Shown here piece after piece: positions 56,757 to 64,000 of a DNA stretch of 64,000 bases (positions are counted from its first letter, which is position 1; each line of letters starts with the position of its first letter). The stretch spans positions 74,978,563-75,042,562 of the forward strand of contig NC_044564.1 in NCBI RefSeq assembly GCF_007565055.1, given 5' to 3'. The notes beneath the pieces were generated by a model that was not told where the DNA came from, made no database searches, and worked only from the letters and a program-made list of their open reading frames with translations. The DNA is from Rhinopithecus roxellana. Taxonomy: Eukaryota > Chordata > Mammalia > Primates > Cercopithecidae. The position numbers and the translations under genes were made by a program.

Positions 56757-57670
56757 GCAGGATTTTTCTTGGCCCTTTAACCAGACTCACAGCAGGGGCA
56801 ACCCTTCCTCTCCACCTGCCATGCTCAACTCCCTTGTAGGAAGGAGCACCCTCTTGCAGGAAGTGAGTGCAGGATCCAGCCAGAAGCTCCGGGGTGCCAA
56901 CTCAGGAGCAAGTTCCATGCAGAGCCATGGCCAGACTAGGTGTGTCACCTCGAGGGGAATGCAGCAGCACCCAGGTGAGGATGCCTATGACCCTGAAGTC
57001 TCAGAGGGGGTGTGACACTGCTCCTTTAGATCCACTGTATACAGACAGCAGTGTGTTAGCAGCTCAGTTGGCCCCTTGCCTCATTGCACGGGGTGGATGC
57101 CCTCCGCTGGCGAGTGCAAAGGGCTGATGTGACAGCCTTTCTGGTTACCCACACTCGGTGGGTCCTGAGCTCTTGTCAGTGTCCAAGAAGAGTGAGGTCA
57201 CATAGATGGAGAAGGCAGAGAGTTTTATTGAGGAATGAAAATGGCTCTCAGTGGAGAGGGGCGCTGGGGAGGGGATGGGAAGGGCTGGTTGTCTTCCCTG
57301 AGGTCAGGTTGTCTCCTCCTCTACCGACTAAGTCTAGGCACAGGATGGGGAGTGACTGCTGATTGATTTGTGAGTATACAAAAAAAGTTAAAGCAAAGAC
57401 ACCACTCAAAGGTGGGGGCACAACATTGTAGAAAACCGATTAGGAAAGGGTAGGTATAAGTAAAATAGGTGAAGGGTGGAGATCAATCAAAGGGAAGCAT
57501 GCCTAACAGGAAGGCAAGTTCTCAATCCGGTCTGAGGATTACTGAATCTCTAGCTTGGCTTTCAGGCTTTAAATTGTCTTCATCTTGGAGGTGGTGTTTC
57601 ACTGGGTACCTGCCTCTATCTGCCTAAGCCTTTGGCTGCCTCCTGTCATTATCAAAATGAGACATTATTT
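56757..57670 (-). mobile_element. ERV1-type LTR (antisense)
   Basis: On the minus strand it reads as an LTR: a U3-like segment with AACCAATCAGCAGTCAC-like sequence (minus strand of 57340-57365), then CATTTTCATTCCTCAATAAAACTCTCTGCC (AATAAA at the complement of 57222-57227) and a long GC-rich U5-like part to about 56757. The organisation resembles gammaretrovirus-like (class I) LTRs with long U5, but I cannot name the family and both borders are estimates. The several plus-strand frames at 56755-57362 arise from its higher GC content. Confidence 0.6.
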
Positions 57671-58854
57671 TGCTGAGCCGTGCACATTGTGGTCTCTCCT
57701 CACGACTCCCCAAATCAGCAATCTTGTAAAAATCAGTGACAGGGCAGAGTTTCACATGTGAGTTAATGCTGAATTTTGTACAGAACAGAGATTTCATGGG
57801 GTGGGGCTGTGGAAGCAGAAATAGAGGTGATCAGCCAATCAAAAGCCCGAGTAGTCTCAAGAAATCTTGGGTCAGGTTTTGGACTTCTAAACTATAGAAT
57901 AGTGGTTAAAACAATGTTTTCTAAATATTGAGAGAAAAGGAGGTCCCAGCTAATATGTGTATTTCATTTTATGGTGAAAATCATTTTAAGTTTTCTCTAC
58001 TGTAAACTGAGGGGGAACTCTAGTATCTAATTTTAACGATACAGCACCATGTCCAGCTCAAAGAATACTATAGGTACTTATTTTAATTATAATAAATTAT
58101 ATGAATATTGTTATAGTTGAAGTAAGAATAAACAAGAATATTTTCAAAAATCTTCCTTTACCTGTGGGCAATTAAGTTTTACTTGGGTAGATCATTCCTG
58201 TTTTAGTTTACTTTCAATCTTTAGGATATTCTTAATTGTAAAGATATATTTTCATGACATGGAACATAAACAAATCTTTATTCTTCATAGGTAAAGCCAA
58301 GATTTCCCTTTCTTACTCATACATGTGGCACCACAGCCCAAATCAGGACAGGTTGGTTGAACAAGGGATATACCCAGGCTGATGACCTGATTACTCTGTG
58401 CATTGGCTGTTATTGTGCATATGAGGCCATCTGGGCTCCTGAGGGTTCCCAGGCAGAAATTTAGCAGGTGGGGCCTCCTGGTAGAGTCGATGAGAGCACT
58501 AATAAGCTTGTCTCAGCTGGATGATACTCTTTGCATATCTTTGCATTTCCTTGTTCTTTACAGGGAACTGCCTTCAGGAGAAAATTCACCCAGGTCACCA
58601 ATTACCATGCTCCCCAGTTGGTTTGTGAATGCTTCAGCAGACTTATTTGTTGCACACACAACTAACTTTTTGGTTACATACCCTTAGTTCTCACACATTA
58701 AAAAATAAATACACTAAGAAACTTAACTCTTTGAAAGATGACATTTTCATTCATTCGTTAGTTCACTAATTCAGCAATCAATAAAATTTTATTGAGGATT
58801 CAATATGATCATAACCTAATGCTAGGCATTTTAGGGTGGAAGATATAATAGCAT
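57671..58854. other. Unassigned DNA next to the ERV1-type LTR
   Basis: The first ~230 bp includes GATCAGCCAATCAAAAGCCC (57820-57845), an inverted CCAAT motif that may mean the LTR extends to about 57880. Around 58740-58830, TTCATTCATTCGTTAG and ATTTTATTGAGGATTCAATATGATC look like the ancient repeat family at 46300. No gene seen. Confidence 0.4.
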
Positions 58855-59070
58855 ATTAATTAAATATCTTTTATGTGACAGCCAATGTCCCAAGTGCTTT
58901 AAACCCACCATAATGTTTAACTTTTATCACAACCATATGAGATAAATACCTGACATGCAAGTGGGGAAGTTGAGGCTCAGAGAAGTTCTGAATTTTGCTC
59001 CAGTTTACACAGTACCAAAGTTGTAAAACTAGGTATCACCTCTGGTTCAGTCGACTCCAAGGCCCATTTT
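58855..59070 (-). mobile_element. MIR SINE (antisense)
   Basis: CCCAAGTGCTTTAAACCCACC, ATCACAACCATATGAGATAAATACC, GTGGGGAAGTTGAGGCTCAGAGAAG, TTTACACAGTACCAAAGTTGTAAAACTAGG and TCCAAGGCCC follow the antisense MIR order. Confidence 0.8.
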
Positions 59071-60119
59071 TTAAAAATTTGTGCCAGTTATAAATGGTTC
59101 TGGCTCTCAAAAAGCTTATGGTTTCGTGATATATAGAACTCAACATAAGAAAAATCAGTATATATTATGTGTTACAATAATGGCATGATCAAGGTCCATG
59201 AACAAAACAAATATAAATAATTCCATATCATGTGCTTTTCACTGGGGATGCTAGAATTTGCTTCAGGTTTTTCAGCCAAGATAAAATCAGCATTCCAAGT
59301 AGAGTGAACAATAAACAAACAGACAAAAATCAGAAGCAAGAAAGTGCAATGGTAGCTCTGGGGCAGCCTCTAGAGCTTGCTACTGGAAAAGCATAACGCG
59401 TTGAGTATGACACTTGGAAATAAGACTTGAGCTAAAATCAAGAAATGCCTTGACTTTCACAGTTATGATCAGAAAACATCAATGTGTAGTGGTTACCAGA
59501 TACGAGCACTAAGGAAAACTCAACCTTTAATGCAGTTTCTCACTTCACTGTACTAATTATCTATTGACAGAGAACACCCAGGTTCCAAGGATTTCTTCTA
59601 CCTTGTGCAACTTCTCTTCTCCAGTTAACATAGACTAGATTTCACTACATCACTTGGACATGACCATATAATTCTATGTCATGAGATAATAACAAGCCAC
59701 AACTATACACCTGTACTCCCCTCAGGTTCAAAATTTATGTTACCTCAGTGGTGGTTGAGATAATGTCCAATTTCCTTTGAGAAATATGTAGAAAAGCAAC
59801 ACTCCTAAAACAGAGCCTTTTTCAGCCTTCTGATTCTGTTCTCATATATTGCAGGATAAAGAGGGAAGAAAAAGAAGGAAGGTCAGATAGATCAGTGAGT
59901 TTTCTGGTACATGTAAATATTCAGGTGAGGTGTGTGTGAGACAGAGAGGCAGAGACATAGAGAGTGAGTATAGGTTTGGTTTCCCTTCCCACCTTGTATT
60001 TTGTCTAAGTATGCTAAGTATATCCATTATAGAATAACCAGTATTTTACTCTTTTAGTGAAGCCTTTAAGTTAACCTTTATGTCCAAAGAAATAATTATA
60101 TGGTGAGAGAGGAGGTAAT
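59071..60119. other. Unassigned DNA
   Basis: No gene seen; the minus-strand frame 60027-59842 has no domain. A GA-rich patch lies at 59925-59965. Confidence 0.4.
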
Positions 60120-60202
60120 AAAAATTATAATTTTACAACTAAACATGTATTCTATAGGTAGCAAAAATTGTAATTTAAAAACTAAACATGTATAATATAG
60201 GT
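60120..60202 (+). repeat. 43-bp tandem duplication
   Basis: AAAAATTATAATTTTACAAC... (60120) and AAAAATTGTAATTTAAAAAC... (60163) both continue TAAACATGTAT and end in TATAGGT. Period 43, with several mismatches, so older than the 136-bp duplication at 47458. Confidence 0.85.
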
Positions 60203-60285
60203 CTTGAAATAACTCATTAAAGTTTTTGATTGCTCTTTCTTCAGATATATTCCATCTTCCTTGTGGTTTTGAAATGTTCTGACTT

Positions 60286-61740
<1,455 letters not shown>

Positions 61741-61756
61741 AAAGAAAAGACGGCAG

Positions 61757-62064
61757 AGGTCAGGCATGGTGGCTCAAGCCTGTAATCCCAGCACTTTGGA
61801 AGGCCAAGGCAGGTGGATCACAAGGTCAGGAGATCGAGACCATCCTGGCTAACACGGTGAAACCCCATCTCTACTAAAAATACAAAAAAAACTAGCCAGG
61901 CATTGTTGTGAGCACCTGTAGTCCTGGCTACTCAGGAGGCTGAGGCAGGAGAATGGTGTGAACCTGGGAGGCGGAGCTTGCAGAGAGCTGATATCACGCC
62001 AATGCACTCCAGCCTGGGCGACAGAGCGAGATTCTGTCTCAAAAACAAAAAAATATATATATAT
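61757..62064 (+). mobile_element. AluY inserted at the L1 inversion junction
   Basis: Full-length Alu (GGTCAGGCATGGTGGCTCA to GATTCTGTCTCAAAAAC) with the ordinary TATCACGCC-type right arm, so not of the monkey-specific type. The tail has mutated to a short (AT)n. Candidate duplication: GAAAAGACGGCAG on the left and ATAAATGAAGGCAG on the right, both resembling the L1 text 'gaaatgaaggcag' just past the junction. Confidence 0.93.

Positions 62065-64000
<1,936 letters not shown>

Noticed and set aside
56755..57362. Overlapping plus-strand frames resembling a small gene cluster
   Set aside because: They lie in an antisense LTR with higher GC content, which lengthens open frames by chance.

Overview
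This window looks like intergenic or intronic nuclear DNA of a catarrhine primate, most likely an Old World monkey (Cercopithecidae). It is AT-rich, has no convincing host exon or RNA gene, and consists of interspersed repeats of many ages in unassigned sequence. The lineage call rests on two AluY copies (17395-17723 and 42075-42391). Both carry GAGATCTGGCCACT where human AluY has GAGATCGCGCCACT, a variant I associate with macaque, baboon and guenon Alus. It also rests on young L1 copies whose 5' UTR, ORF1 coiled coil and 3' UTR differ from human L1PA1-3. I cannot name the species or chromosome.

Layout. 1-5480: unassigned DNA, an LTR-like remnant, two Alus and two MIRs. 5735-7107: two L1 3' ends in tandem inside one candidate target-site duplication. 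7110-17300: old L1M, MIR, L2, HAL1-like and MaLR-like remnants, an AluJ and a free Alu monomer. 17382-17736: a young Alu with a 13-bp duplication. 18000-30240: mostly unassigned DNA with MIRs and an older L1 tail. 30242-36454: a full-length L1 of about 6.2 kb, by far the most coding-like object here. 36455-50550: L1M, two solo MST-type LTRs, another ERV LTR, Alus, HAL1-like sequence, microsatellites and a 136-bp tandem duplication. 50558-50970: a 5'-inverted L1. 51000-60285: older repeats and an ERV1-type LTR. 60286-64000: a large 5'-inverted L1 that has received a tiny Alu, a full Alu and a class II-type solo LTR.

The only protein-coding logic is that of L1: ORF1p (RNA-binding chaperone) and ORF2p (endonuclease plus reverse transcriptase) copy L1 RNA into the genome and also mobilise Alu. 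All ORFs are broken. The full-length copy has two nonsense changes in ORF1 and a single-base deletion in ORF2, although the endonuclease and reverse-transcriptase catalytic residues are all still encoded. I found no undescribed biological system. The most useful observations are structural records of retrotransposition: twin-priming inversions, a composite L1, a micro-Alu and nested insertions that give relative ages. Repeat family names come from recall of consensus sequences, so borders of old elements are approximate.
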